A stretch of 64,000 bases of DNA from Corynebacterium sp. GTDB taxonomy: Bacteria > Actinomycetota > Actinomycetes > Mycobacteriales > Mycobacteriaceae. A program made the position numbers and the translations under genes. The DNA is taken from assembly GCF_030538285.1 (NCBI RefSeq), contig NZ_JAUNUG010000004.1, positions 52,378-116,377 of the forward strand, in the 5' to 3' direction. Within the stretch, counting starts at the first letter, position 1; each line of letters begins with the position of its first letter. Below, one piece after another: positions 1-7,732 of this stretch. The notes beneath the pieces were generated by a model. The model did no database searches. It was not told the DNA's origin and was given only the letters and a program-made list of their open reading frames with translations.

Positions 1-578
1 TCGACGGCTACGAGGAGGCCCTGGAGGCGCAGACCGACACGGCGTTGACCACCATCCTCGGCGGGGAGATGCGCAACGGCGCCGAGGTGCTCATCGGCGG
101 CATCATCTCTGCGGTGGACCGGCGCTTCTCCAAGAAGGACGGCTCGCCGTGGGCGATTGTCACCATTGAGGATCATAACGGCGCACAGGTGGAACTCCTG
201 GTCTTCAACAAGGTGTATGCACTGGTCAGCTCATCGATCGTGGAGGACAACATCATCCTGGCCAAGGCGCATGTGTCCATCCGCGATGACCGTATGTCAC
301 TATTCTGCGATGACATCAAGGTCCCGGAACTCGGGCCCGGCAACGGGGCTGGCCTGCCCCTGCGTCTGACGATGCGCACCGATCAGTGCACGATGGAGAC
401 GATCGCCAAGCTCAAGAACGTGCTGGCAGCGAACCAGGGTGACTCGGATGTCTACCTCAAGCTGGTCAATGGCGAGGAATCGACGATGATGATTCTCGGC
501 GAGCACCTGCGCGTGGATCGTTCCGGTTCGCTCATGGGTGATCTCAAGGCCACCTTGGGGGCAGGCATCCTCGGCTAA
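1..578 (+). CDS. dnaE: DNA polymerase III subunit alpha, C-terminal end (partial)
   Basis: The reading frame is open from base 3 and stops with TAA at 576-578, so about 191 C-terminal residues are visible and the gene starts before the window. They contain the OB-fold of the replicative polymerase: a beta-strand pattern beginning AEVLIGGIISAVDRRFSKKD, then a hydrophobic VELLVFNKVY stretch and a DDIKVPEL strand. In the family this domain binds single-stranded template DNA behind the polymerase and helix-hairpin-helix modules, which lie off the edge here. Placement upstream of ilvA matches other corynebacteria. DnaE is certain enough; ImuC/DnaE2 is less likely because of the genome context. Confidence 0.88.
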   Translation, partial: DGYEEALEAQTDTALTTILGGEMRNGAEVLIGGIISAVDRRFSKKDGSPWAIVTIEDHNGAQVELLVFNKVYALVSSSIVEDNIILAKAHVSIRDDRMSLFCDDIKVPELGPGNGAGLPLRLTMRTDQCTMETIAKLKNVLAANQGDSDVYLKLVNGEESTMMILGEHLRVDRSGSLMGDLKATLGAGILG

Positions 579-606
579 GTCCAGCTAATGTATTACCATC
601 TGCTGC

Positions 607-1803
607 ATGACCAACAAGATCCGCACCACCCATGTCGGCTCCCTGCCGCGCACCCCTGAGCTTCTCGACGCCAACCTCCGCCGCGCAGAACTGAGCGACG
701 AGCAGTTCCACGAGATCCTCCAGACCGCCGTCGACGAGGTCGTCCGCCGCCAGGTGGACATGGGCATCGACATCATCAACGAAGGCGAGTACGGGCACAT
801 CACCTCCGGCGCCGTCGATTACGGCGCCTGGTGGAACTACTCGTTTACCCGCCTCGGCGGGCTGACCATGACCGATGAGGATCGCTGGGCCAGCCAGGAA
901 GCCGTGCGCTCCACCCCGGGCAACATCCAGCTCACCTCTTTCTCTGACCGCCGCGACCGCGCCCTGTTCAACGAGGCTTATGAGGATCCGGAGTCCGGCA
1001 TCTTCGCTGGCCGCGCCAAAGTGGGCAACCCCAAGTTCACCGGCCCCATCACCTACATCGGCCAGGATGAGGTCGACGCCGATGTCCAGCTCATGCGCAA
1101 GGCCATGGATGCCGCGGGTGCACAGGACGGTTTCGTGGCCGCTTTGTCCCCGGGGTCCGCTGCCCGCCTGAAGAACGAGTACTACGCCACCGACGCCGAG
1201 GTCGTGTGGGCCTGCGCCGACGCCATGGCCCAGGAGTACAAGGCGATCACCGATGCCGGTTTCACCGTCCAGCTCGACGCCCCCGACCTCGCCGAGTCCT
1301 GGGACCAGATCAACCCCGAGCCGACCCTCGACGATTACCGCGACTGGCTGCGCACCCGCGTCGACGCCATCAACCACTCGGTGCGTGACATCCCGAAGGA
1401 GCAGACCCGTCTGCACATCTGCTGGGGTTCCTGGCACGGCCCGCACGTCACCGACGTCGAATTCGGCGACATCATCGAGGAGATCCTGCGCGCCGAGGTC
1501 GGTGGCTTCTCCTTCGAGGGTGCCTCCCCGCGCCACGCCCATGAGTGGCGTGTTTGGCAGGAGCACCAGCTGCCGGAGGGTTCCCTGATCTACCCGGGGG
1601 TCATCTCGCACTCCACCAACGCCGTGGAGCACCCCCGCCTGGTGGCCGACCGCATCATTCAGTTCGCGGAGGTCGTTGGCCCGGAGAACGTCGTCGCCTC
1701 CACCGACTGTGGTCTTGGCGGTCGCCTCAACCACCAGATCGCGTGGGCGAAGCTGGAGTCCCTCGTCGAGGGCGCACGCATCGCCAGCGAGGAATTGTTC
1801 TAG
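607..1803 (+). CDS. Cobalamin-independent methionine synthase family protein (MetE C-terminal domain-like)
   Basis: This 398-residue protein matches only the catalytic, zinc-binding half of MetE; full MetE is about 750 residues. The likely zinc ligands are all present: H270 and C272 in LHICWGSWHG, E304 in FSFEGAS, and C368 in STDCGLGGR. The N-terminus TTHVGSLPRTPEL is typical of stand-alone UROD/MetE-type methyltransferases. It probably transfers a methyl or alkyl group between a thiol and a cofactor, but the donor is unknown, and epoxyalkane:CoM-transferase-like relatives share this fold. A TACCAT or TATTAC -10-like element ends 7-10 nt before the ATG, suggesting a leaderless or nearly leaderless message. 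It ends at a strong bidirectional terminator. Confidence 0.82.
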   Translation: MTNKIRTTHVGSLPRTPELLDANLRRAELSDEQFHEILQTAVDEVVRRQVDMGIDIINEGEYGHITSGAVDYGAWWNYSFTRLGGLTMTDEDRWASQEAVRSTPGNIQLTSFSDRRDRALFNEAYEDPESGIFAGRAKVGNPKFTGPITYIGQDEVDADVQLMRKAMDAAGAQDGFVAALSPGSAARLKNEYYATDAEVVWACADAMAQEYKAITDAGFTVQLDAPDLAESWDQINPEPTLDDYRDWLRTRVDAINHSVRDIPKEQTRLHICWGSWHGPHVTDVEFGDIIEEILRAEVGGFSFEGASPRHAHEWRVWQEHQLPEGSLIYPGVISHSTNAVEHPRLVADRIIQFAEVVGPENVVASTDCGLGGRLNHQIAWAKLESLVEGARIASEELF

Positions 1804-1811
1804 GAAAAGCG

Positions 1812-1839
1812 AAAAGGCCCGCATGGTGCGGGTCTTTTT
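1812..1839. terminator. Bidirectional Rho-independent terminator
   Basis: An 8-bp stem, GGCCCGCA/TGCGGGTC with one G-T pair and a three-base loop (1816-1834), is framed by AAAA on the left and TTTTT on the right. It can therefore terminate both the MetE-like gene arriving from the left and the small secreted-protein gene arriving from the right. A CTTATCGACG motif (1841-1850) follows directly. Confidence 0.85.
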
Positions 1840-1851
1840 GCTTATCGACGC

Positions 1852-2196
1852 CTAGCGGATACCGAACTGCTCGAGAGTGGCGCGGAGCTGGTCGACGCCG
1901 CCCGGGATGAACGGCAGGACGATGACCAGACCCTGGGTGATGGCCGCACCGACGGCGAAGACTGCCTCGGCGATGGCGAGGTAGCCAGCGGTCTCCTCGT
2001 CGATGACCATCGACTGGGCCCAGCCCGGCAGGTCGTTTTCACCGGTGGTATTGCTGTCATCGGTGGAGGAGACGGAAGAGGTGGAGGACAGGGACGCCGA
2101 GGTGTCGGCGCCCTCCTCGGCCTGCACGGGGGTGACCAGGGCGAGGGTGGTGCTGGTGGCAGCAACCAGGGCGACGGCGAGGCGGCGACGGATCAC
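1852..2196 (-). CDS. Small secreted protein of unknown function
   Basis: A 114-residue protein starting at GTG 2196. The start is fixed by AAGGAG about 7 nt upstream and by the signal peptide that follows at once: VIRRRLAVALVAATSTTLALVTPVQA, with an AxA-like cleavage site near residue 26. The mature chain opens with a Ser/Thr-rich linker (about 25 residues), and then a hydrophobic region containing LAIAEAVFAVGAAITQGLVIVLPFIPGG. I do not recognise the family. The hydrophobic C-terminal half could be membrane-associated or an outer-membrane (mycomembrane) peptide. It follows the anchored exported protein at 2264-3898 in the same direction. Confidence 0.65.
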   Translation of the reverse strand: MIRRRLAVALVAATSTTLALVTPVQAEEGADTSASLSSTSSVSSTDDSNTTGENDLPGWAQSMVIDEETAGYLAIAEAVFAVGAAITQGLVIVLPFIPGGVDQLRATLEQFGIR

Positions 2197-2263
2197 GGGG
2201 GAACTCCTTGAGCGGTTGAATAGCTGATCGTTGATGAACTTAGCAGTGTTCGCGGTGGACGGT

Positions 2264-3898
2264 CTAGCGGGAGGACAGGGAAGAGCCGGAGGAACCGGAT
2301 CCCGCGGGGGTCTCAGCGACGTCAATCTCGAACACCGTGGTGGTGCCGGAGACCTCGTTGCCCACGACGAGCAGGTTCTTGCTGTTCGGGGAATCCGCGG
2401 CCGGGATGAACACCAGGCCCTCCGCTCCGAGGTCGCCGCTGTTGTCGGAGAAGTCTCGGTTGTTGACGTAGGTGACAAACTGCGCGGCAGACGGGTTGCT
2501 CACGTCGTAGACCATGACGCCACCGACGCGCTCCAGGCCGATGAAGGCATAGGTGCGGCCGTTGATCTCGCCCAGCGCCACGCCCTCCGGCTCCGGGCCC
2601 TTGTCGTCGGAACGGCCCTCGAAGTTGGCCTCTCGGTGGTTGGAGTTGAAGTACTCCGGGCTGGTCTGTGCGGTGATGCGCTCGAACTGGTCGTCGGAGT
2701 TGAACACGCGCTGGCCGTTGCCGTCGACGATGGAGAAACCGCGGGCGCCGAAGGAATAGATCTCGTCGTGGCACTCGCCCTCGGCGTTGTAGCCGTCGGC
2801 GGTGGTGACGGTCAGACGGCCCAGGTTCTCGTCCTTCTGCAGCTCGGCGATCTCCTCAGTGCTCATGTCGTTGAAACCCTCGCACAGGGTGAGATGCTTG
2901 ACGCGGGCTTCCTCGGAGTAGCCATCCCAGTCGCGGGCATCGCCCTCGTTGGCGGTGACGATGTAGGTGGCGCCGCCCACCTGGTAGGAGGCGATGGAGT
3001 CGGGCTGCAGGAAGCCCTTGATCGGCCAGGTGTCGATGTTGATCTTCCCGTCGCGGTCAGAGACATCCAGCGGGACGACAGAGTGGTCGACGGTGCCCAG
3101 CGGCCAGATGTCGGTGACGGTCGCGGATGCGATGTCGACGACGGCCAGGGCGTTGTTCTCCTGCAGGGAGACATACGCGGTGTTGCCCTGAACGGTGATG
3201 TACTCCGGCTCCAGGTTCTGGGCGACAGTGCCCTCCGGCCCAAAGATACGGACCCCCTCCGGCAGGGCGCCCGGCTCGTTGTAGGCGCGGAAATCGGCGG
3301 TGCGGACATCATCCTGGGATGCTGCGGCGATATCAGCAGGCAGGGCCACCACGGAGACGGAGCCCTCCGGGTCGACCGAGTAGTCCTCGGCCGGCTCACC
3401 CTCGTTGGCGACGAGCGCGTACTTGCCGTCCTCAGTGATGGTCACCATATCCGGGAGGGAACCGACACCGACGGTGCCGAAGGTCTCCAAGGTGGCGGCG
3501 TCGAAAAAGAGCAGGGAACCGGGGGCGGTCTTGTCGTTGGCGGGTTCGACGGTGGCGACAGCGAGGCCGTCGGCGCGCACGGCCACAGAGTTGATGACGG
3601 TGTTGTCGCCAGCGTCGACCGAGTCGACCTTCTTCGGTGCGGTCGGATCAGAGATGTCCAGGACGTCGATCTGGCCGGACTGCGCGTTAACGGTGAGGAC
3701 CCGCTGGGTACCAGCGTGGTAGTCGACGATCTCGGCGGCGGAGGCGTCGAAGATCCCGGTCTCGTAGCTGCCGATCGGGGTGATGCTCAGCGCTGCACCC
3801 GGCGCGGAGTGGACAATCTGGGCCTGGGCCGGGACGAACAGGGACAGGCTGGTGGCGACAGCCGCGCACAGGGCGACGGCGGAACGGCGAAGCGACAA
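2264..3898 (-). CDS. Choice-of-anchor I family exported beta-propeller protein
   Basis: A 544-residue exported protein. The start is TTG at 3898, seven bases after AGGAG, followed by a signal peptide (RRSAVALCAAVATSLSLFVPAQAQ). The body is a series of beta-propeller-like repeats: DVLDISDPTAPKKVDSV near the N-terminus, several LALVANEG/IVTANEGDARD motifs, and YAFIGLERVGGVMVYDVSNP near residue 460. These are hallmarks of the choice-of-anchor I group, often annotated alkaline-phosphatase-like. The C-terminus is a short Gly/Ser tail, not an LPXTG sorting signal, so the anchor is unclear. The ANEGDARDW segment suggests a metal- or phosphoester-binding surface, but the substrate is unknown. Confidence 0.78.
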   Translation of the reverse strand: MSLRRSAVALCAAVATSLSLFVPAQAQIVHSAPGAALSITPIGSYETGIFDASAAEIVDYHAGTQRVLTVNAQSGQIDVLDISDPTAPKKVDSVDAGDNTVINSVAVRADGLAVATVEPANDKTAPGSLLFFDAATLETFGTVGVGSLPDMVTITEDGKYALVANEGEPAEDYSVDPEGSVSVVALPADIAAASQDDVRTADFRAYNEPGALPEGVRIFGPEGTVAQNLEPEYITVQGNTAYVSLQENNALAVVDIASATVTDIWPLGTVDHSVVPLDVSDRDGKINIDTWPIKGFLQPDSIASYQVGGATYIVTANEGDARDWDGYSEEARVKHLTLCEGFNDMSTEEIAELQKDENLGRLTVTTADGYNAEGECHDEIYSFGARGFSIVDGNGQRVFNSDDQFERITAQTSPEYFNSNHREANFEGRSDDKGPEPEGVALGEINGRTYAFIGLERVGGVMVYDVSNPSAAQFVTYVNNRDFSDNSGDLGAEGLVFIPAADSPNSKNLLVVGNEVSGTTTVFEIDVAETPAGSGSSGSSLSSR

Positions 3899-4054
3899 GG
3901 GTCTTCTCCTGAATTCACGATGAACAAATACGAAGAGTCATGGTGGCCCAGTCACGTAACTGCTCAGCTAACATCCGACCACCTCCGGGTGAACACTGCA
4001 TGAAGCAGGCCGCGAGGGATGTGTTCGGGAAGGAGAGGACTACACTGTTTCGAC

Positions 4055-5350
4055 ATGAGTGACACCCCGGCATCCGTGACCACCTTTGAGCCTGTCCACG
4101 CCTCGGACATTCAGCTGGCCCAGGCCCGGATTTCGTCCGTCATCGCGCCGACACCGCTGCAGTACTGCCCGCGCCTGTCCGAGGAGACCGGCTGCGAGGT
4201 CTACCTCAAGCGCGAGGACCTGCAGGATGTGCGCTCCTACAAGATCCGCGGTGCGTACTACGCGATTGCCAATCTGGATGATGCCCAGCGGGAGGCCGGC
4301 ATCATCGCCGCCTCCGCCGGAAACCACGCGCAGGGCGTGGCCTATGCCTGCCGCACCATGGGCATCCCGGGGCGCATCTACGTGCCGGTCCAGACACCGA
4401 AGCAGAAGCGGGACCGTATCGCCGTGCATGGTGGGGACATGGTGGAGCTTGTCGTCACCGGTAACAATTTCGATGAGGCCGCCGAGGCCGCGCGTGCCGA
4501 CGCCGCCGAGCGCGGCGCCACCATGATCGAGCCTTTCGACGCCCGCGACACCATCATCGGCCAAGGAACCGTCGCCGCGGAGATCCTCACGCAGCTCAGT
4601 TCCATCGGTAAGTCTCTCGACTCCATTTTCGTCCCTGTCGGTGGCGCCGGTCTGCTCGCCGGCGTCGCCTCCTACCTGGCGGACCTGGCGCCGCGGACCG
4701 CGATCGTGGGCGTCGAGCCCGCCGGTGCCGCCTCGCTGCAGGCCGCTTTGCGTGCCGACGGCCCCGTCACCCTCGATACCGTCGACCCCTTCGTCGATGG
4801 TGCCGCCGTGAAGCGCATCGGCAACCTCAGCTACGAGATCGTCGAACGCAACCAGGGCCGCACCCACGTCATGGATGTTTCCGAAGGTGCCGTATGTACC
4901 GAGATGTTGGAGCTGTATCAGAATGAGGGCATCATCACCGAGCCCGCCGGGGCCCTGTCCGTCACGGGCCTGAAGGAAATGAAGATGCAATCTGACTCCG
5001 TCGTGGTGTGCATCATCTCCGGCGGCAACAACGATGTGCTCCGCTACGCCGAGATCATGGAGCGCTCCCTCGTGCACCGCGGACTCAAGCACTACTTCCT
5101 GGTGAACTTCCCGCAGGAACCCGGCCAGTTGCGCCACTTCCTCAACGACATCCTCGGCCCCGATGATGACATCACCCTATTCGAGTACCTCAAGCGCAAC
5201 AACCGCGAGACCGGAGCCGCTCTCGTCGGACTCGAGCTCGGCCGGGCGCGCGACTTCGACCCGCTTGTCGAGCGCATGAACGCCTCCCGCATCGACTGCC
5301 AGCATCTCAAGCCGAACACCCCGGAATACGAGTACCTCGTCAACACCTAG
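4055..5350 (+). CDS. ilvA: Threonine ammonia-lyase (threonine deaminase)
   Basis: Converts threonine to 2-oxobutanoate, the first committed step of isoleucine synthesis. The 431-residue protein has the PLP lysine K63 in SYKIRGAYYAI, the substrate loop SAGNHAQGVA, and the phosphate-binding SGGNND near residue 330. The last 85 residues (from KHYFLVNFPQEPGQL) form a single ACT-like regulatory domain, the short corynebacterial form, as opposed to the double domain of E. coli IlvA. A TACACT -10 ends eight bases before the ATG, and the nearest AGGAG is about 20 nt away, so translation is probably leaderless. A longer in-frame start at 4019 exists but lacks support. Confidence 0.95.
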   Translation: MSDTPASVTTFEPVHASDIQLAQARISSVIAPTPLQYCPRLSEETGCEVYLKREDLQDVRSYKIRGAYYAIANLDDAQREAGIIAASAGNHAQGVAYACRTMGIPGRIYVPVQTPKQKRDRIAVHGGDMVELVVTGNNFDEAAEAARADAAERGATMIEPFDARDTIIGQGTVAAEILTQLSSIGKSLDSIFVPVGGAGLLAGVASYLADLAPRTAIVGVEPAGAASLQAALRADGPVTLDTVDPFVDGAAVKRIGNLSYEIVERNQGRTHVMDVSEGAVCTEMLELYQNEGIITEPAGALSVTGLKEMKMQSDSVVVCIISGGNNDVLRYAEIMERSLVHRGLKHYFLVNFPQEPGQLRHFLNDILGPDDDITLFEYLKRNNRETGAALVGLELGRARDFDPLVERMNASRIDCQHLKPNTPEYEYLVNT

Positions 5351-5374
5351 GCGATGAAGGGGAGATTTGGGCGG

Positions 5375-6151
5375 CTACGAAAATTTACGGGAGTCTAGAA
5401 ATCCCTTCGCAGACTGCGAAATCGGAGGAAGGGTGGCGGGCAGTTCCGTGCCGTCGAGGACAGTCACATGGGAGTGCTCACTAATACGGTCAAACCATTG
5501 AGAGGAATCATCCCGGTGGGTCAGTCCGCGGCGGTAGGCAAAAGCGACAATGTCGGGCGCCCATAGTAGGTTCTCATCGGATGGGCTGGCGTGGAGGTGC
5601 TGGATATAAGTCGGGATTCTTTTCGATGCCCGAAGCTCCTTGAAGTCGCGGCGATCGCGATTGTCATTAGCTCCTTTGTTGGATCGTTCAAATATCACTG
5701 CCCTGAGGTCCTTCACTCCATCCGACAACTGACTCACCAAATGGCGCAGGCAGTTACTACGGGCTTCCAGCCGCTGGTTCTCATGGGTGGATTCCAAGGG
5801 TACTTGCGTGACCAGGAGACTGACATCATCGTGATCGTGGAAGTAGTCAAGTAGGCGCGTGAAGATCTCTCTCCCCTCGGGAGTCTGAACTGCGTCTGTA
5901 CTGTGCCAGTGGGAAGATCCCACAATCCCCCTCAGATCTTCCCGGACATCTGTGATCTCCCTACCGCGGTAGATGGCCGCACGCATTGTATAGAAGCCCG
6001 GGGCCTCGCCTCGCTTTTCATCGTCGGACGGCCTTGTGCTATCGAATGTTTCATCGAGGTACGCGACTACTTGTTCTTCACCCAGATGGGAGTAGAGTTT
6101 GGATAGCACAGGATTCTGGCGATGCTGCATGGGACTAAGAATGGCATACAT
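5375..6151 (-). CDS. DUF3800-like hypothetical protein (probable RNase H-fold)
   Basis: A 258-residue protein with noticeably more A/T and different codon use from every neighbour, so probably acquired. Features recalling DUF3800: an N-terminal acidic strand VAYLDETFD (about residue 30), a central HSTD-containing region, a strand AVIFERSNKG followed by NRDRRDFKEL, and a C-terminal WAPDIVAFAYRR resembling the Q-x-ADLxAGxxxR helix of that family. DUF3800 proteins are thought to be RNase H-like nucleases common beside mobile and defence genes. No Shine-Dalgarno supports the ATG at 6151; ATG 6130 (MQHRQNP) is an alternative with a CATTCT box before it. It stops 24 bases from the ilvA stop, tail to tail. 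Confidence 0.55.
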   Translation of the reverse strand: MYAILSPMQHRQNPVLSKLYSHLGEEQVVAYLDETFDSTRPSDDEKRGEAPGFYTMRAAIYRGREITDVREDLRGIVGSSHWHSTDAVQTPEGREIFTRLLDYFHDHDDVSLLVTQVPLESTHENQRLEARSNCLRHLVSQLSDGVKDLRAVIFERSNKGANDNRDRRDFKELRASKRIPTYIQHLHASPSDENLLWAPDIVAFAYRRGLTHRDDSSQWFDRISEHSHVTVLDGTELPATLPPISQSAKGFLDSRKFS

Positions 6152-6326
6152 GCCGCGTGGTGGTAGCCGGGAGAGAAGCGCCCCTGTTCGGGGGTGGTTT
6201 CTGTTGACTGCTGTAGCCGTCGCTCTTATGCTTGGTGCCGAGCAAAGGAAGCGGATCGAACCTTGGAAGAGGCCGAAAAGTTTCCCGGCCCCAGACCGAC
6301 CTACGGGCGGCTGGGGTTGCTTACTA
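6152..6326. other. Lower-GC spacer between the DUF3800-like gene and the ATPase pair
   Basis: About 175 bases with no convincing reading frame and no clear terminator. Its composition resembles the lower-GC gene to its left more than the genes to its right, so the foreign segment may extend to about 6320. Short ORFs here have no ribosome binding site and no recognisable product. Confidence 0.4.
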
Positions 6327-7040
6327 TTAAGGCGAAGTCACGTCGATCATGTAGTCGGCGATGCCGTGCGGATCGGCGAGGAAGTCTCGTAGAGCTCGGT
6401 AGGAGGTCGTCTCCTGCACGCCGATGTCTTCGAGGATGCCGCCGTCAGCGGTGAACTCGTAGATCCGCGCGCCGGGTAGGGCCAGCAGTACGGGGGAGTG
6501 GGTGGCGATGATGAGCTGCGCACCCGCTTGCGCGATCTGATGCAGTTCGGCGAGCAGTGTCATCTGGCGGATGAAGGAGAGTCCGGCTTCGGGCTCGTCG
6601 AGAAGAAACAGGCCCGCGCCGTGGAAGCTGTCCTGCACGATACGCAGGACCGATTCACCGTGGGAGAGGGCATAGAGATCGGTGTCGTGGGTGAGGTTGA
6701 ACTGGCTGGCCACCCCGTAGTGGGCTTCGGCGCGCAGAAAGTGACCGTTCATCGCGCGCGGGCCACGCAGCAGGGTGGCGGCGTGGCGGAGCGGATTCTC
6801 CCGGCCGCCCGGCGCATCCCCGAAGGCCCCTCCGTGGGCGTTGAAACCCGCGCTCACGGCGATGCCCTCCAGGAGCGTTGACTTGCCGACGCCGTTCTCG
6901 CCGGTGAACAGGGTGATGGGTTGGCGGAGGTTGAGCCCGGAATCGCGAAGCAATGCCCGGAAGGCGGGGACGTCGTCGATCCAGGGCGGCCCGTCGGGGT
7001 GAAATGCGGGCCGGTAGCTGTGGACGAAGAACTTGCTCAT
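6327..7040 (-). CDS. Small ABC/AAA-type ATPase, second of a tandem pair
   Basis: A 237-residue stand-alone nucleotide-binding protein. It carries Walker A GENGVGKS (47-54), an ABC-type signature LSHGES (125-130), Walker B LFLLDEP (144-150) followed by EAGLS, and an H-loop ATHSP (about 179-183). No membrane partner or zinc hook is present. It belongs to the predicted-ATPase group related to the RecF/SMC/OLD head domain, not to a transporter. Its ATG lies inside the stop of the upstream paralogue (ATGA overlap), so the two are translationally coupled and may form a heterodimer. Substrate and process are unknown. Confidence 0.75.
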   Translation of the reverse strand: MSKFFVHSYRPAFHPDGPPWIDDVPAFRALLRDSGLNLRQPITLFTGENGVGKSTLLEGIAVSAGFNAHGGAFGDAPGGRENPLRHAATLLRGPRAMNGHFLRAEAHYGVASQFNLTHDTDLYALSHGESVLRIVQDSFHGAGLFLLDEPEAGLSFIRQMTLLAELHQIAQAGAQLIIATHSPVLLALPGARIYEFTADGGILEDIGVQETTSYRALRDFLADPHGIADYMIDVTSP

Positions 7041-7732
7041 GATGTCAGGTACTCCGTGGTGCCGATTGGGTCCGCAACAAACTCCCGCGCCGCGCGGAAG
7101 GCCTCAGTGTCTTCGAGCTGGCGTTCGTGAATGCCCATCGCGTCGACCTCCAGGATCTGGGCACCCGGGAGGGCCAGCAGGATGGGGGAGTGGGTGGCCA
7201 TGATGATCTGGGATCCGCGATCCGCCAGATGCCACAGGCGGCCCAGCAACTCCAATTGGCGCAGATTCGACAGCCCGGCCTCAGGCTCATCGAGGATGAA
7301 CAGCCCACCGCCGTGGAAACGACGCTCCACCAACGACATGATTGACTGGCCGTGGCTCATGTCCAGCAGGTCGGGAAGCGGAGAGTCATCCAGGCCCGCG
7401 TACCACTGAGCCAGGTTGAAGAATGATTCGCCGCGGAGGAAGAAGCCGTCCGGGGCGTTGTGACGCCGCAGCGTGAGGTACTCGTTCAGCGGGGACACGG
7501 AGTTGTCCTCCACCTGCATCCTCGCGTGGCGCGACCCGCCCTCCGCGTTGAAACCGCTGCCCACCGCGAGGGCCTCCACCAACGTGGATTTGCCGGCCCC
7601 GTTCTCCCCGGAGATGAGTGTCACGGGTGCGGTGAACTCCAGTGGGGCCTGCAGGAGGGCACACACAACCGGAAGTGCCCGCAGCCAGGAGGGGTGGGGC
7701 GGGGCGTCGAGGAGCGCGGCGCGGAGGAACAT
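7037..7732 (-). CDS. Small ABC/AAA-type ATPase, first of a tandem pair
   Basis: A 231-residue paralogue of the downstream gene with the same motif order: Walker A GENGAGKS (42-49), signature MSHGQS, Walker B LFILDEPEAGLS and ATHSPILLALPGA. Similarity runs through the whole length, so the pair arose by tandem duplication and then diverged. The ATG at 7732 directly abuts the treZ stop (7733-7735) without a gap, so it is read from the treZ message. No nuclease domain is fused. The function is unknown; the trehalose context may be only transcriptional. Confidence 0.75.
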   Translation of the reverse strand: MFLRAALLDAPPHPSWLRALPVVCALLQAPLEFTAPVTLISGENGAGKSTLVEALAVGSGFNAEGGSRHARMQVEDNSVSPLNEYLTLRRHNAPDGFFLRGESFFNLAQWYAGLDDSPLPDLLDMSHGQSIMSLVERRFHGGGLFILDEPEAGLSNLRQLELLGRLWHLADRGSQIIMATHSPILLALPGAQILEVDAMGIHERQLEDTEAFRAAREFVADPIGTTEYLTS

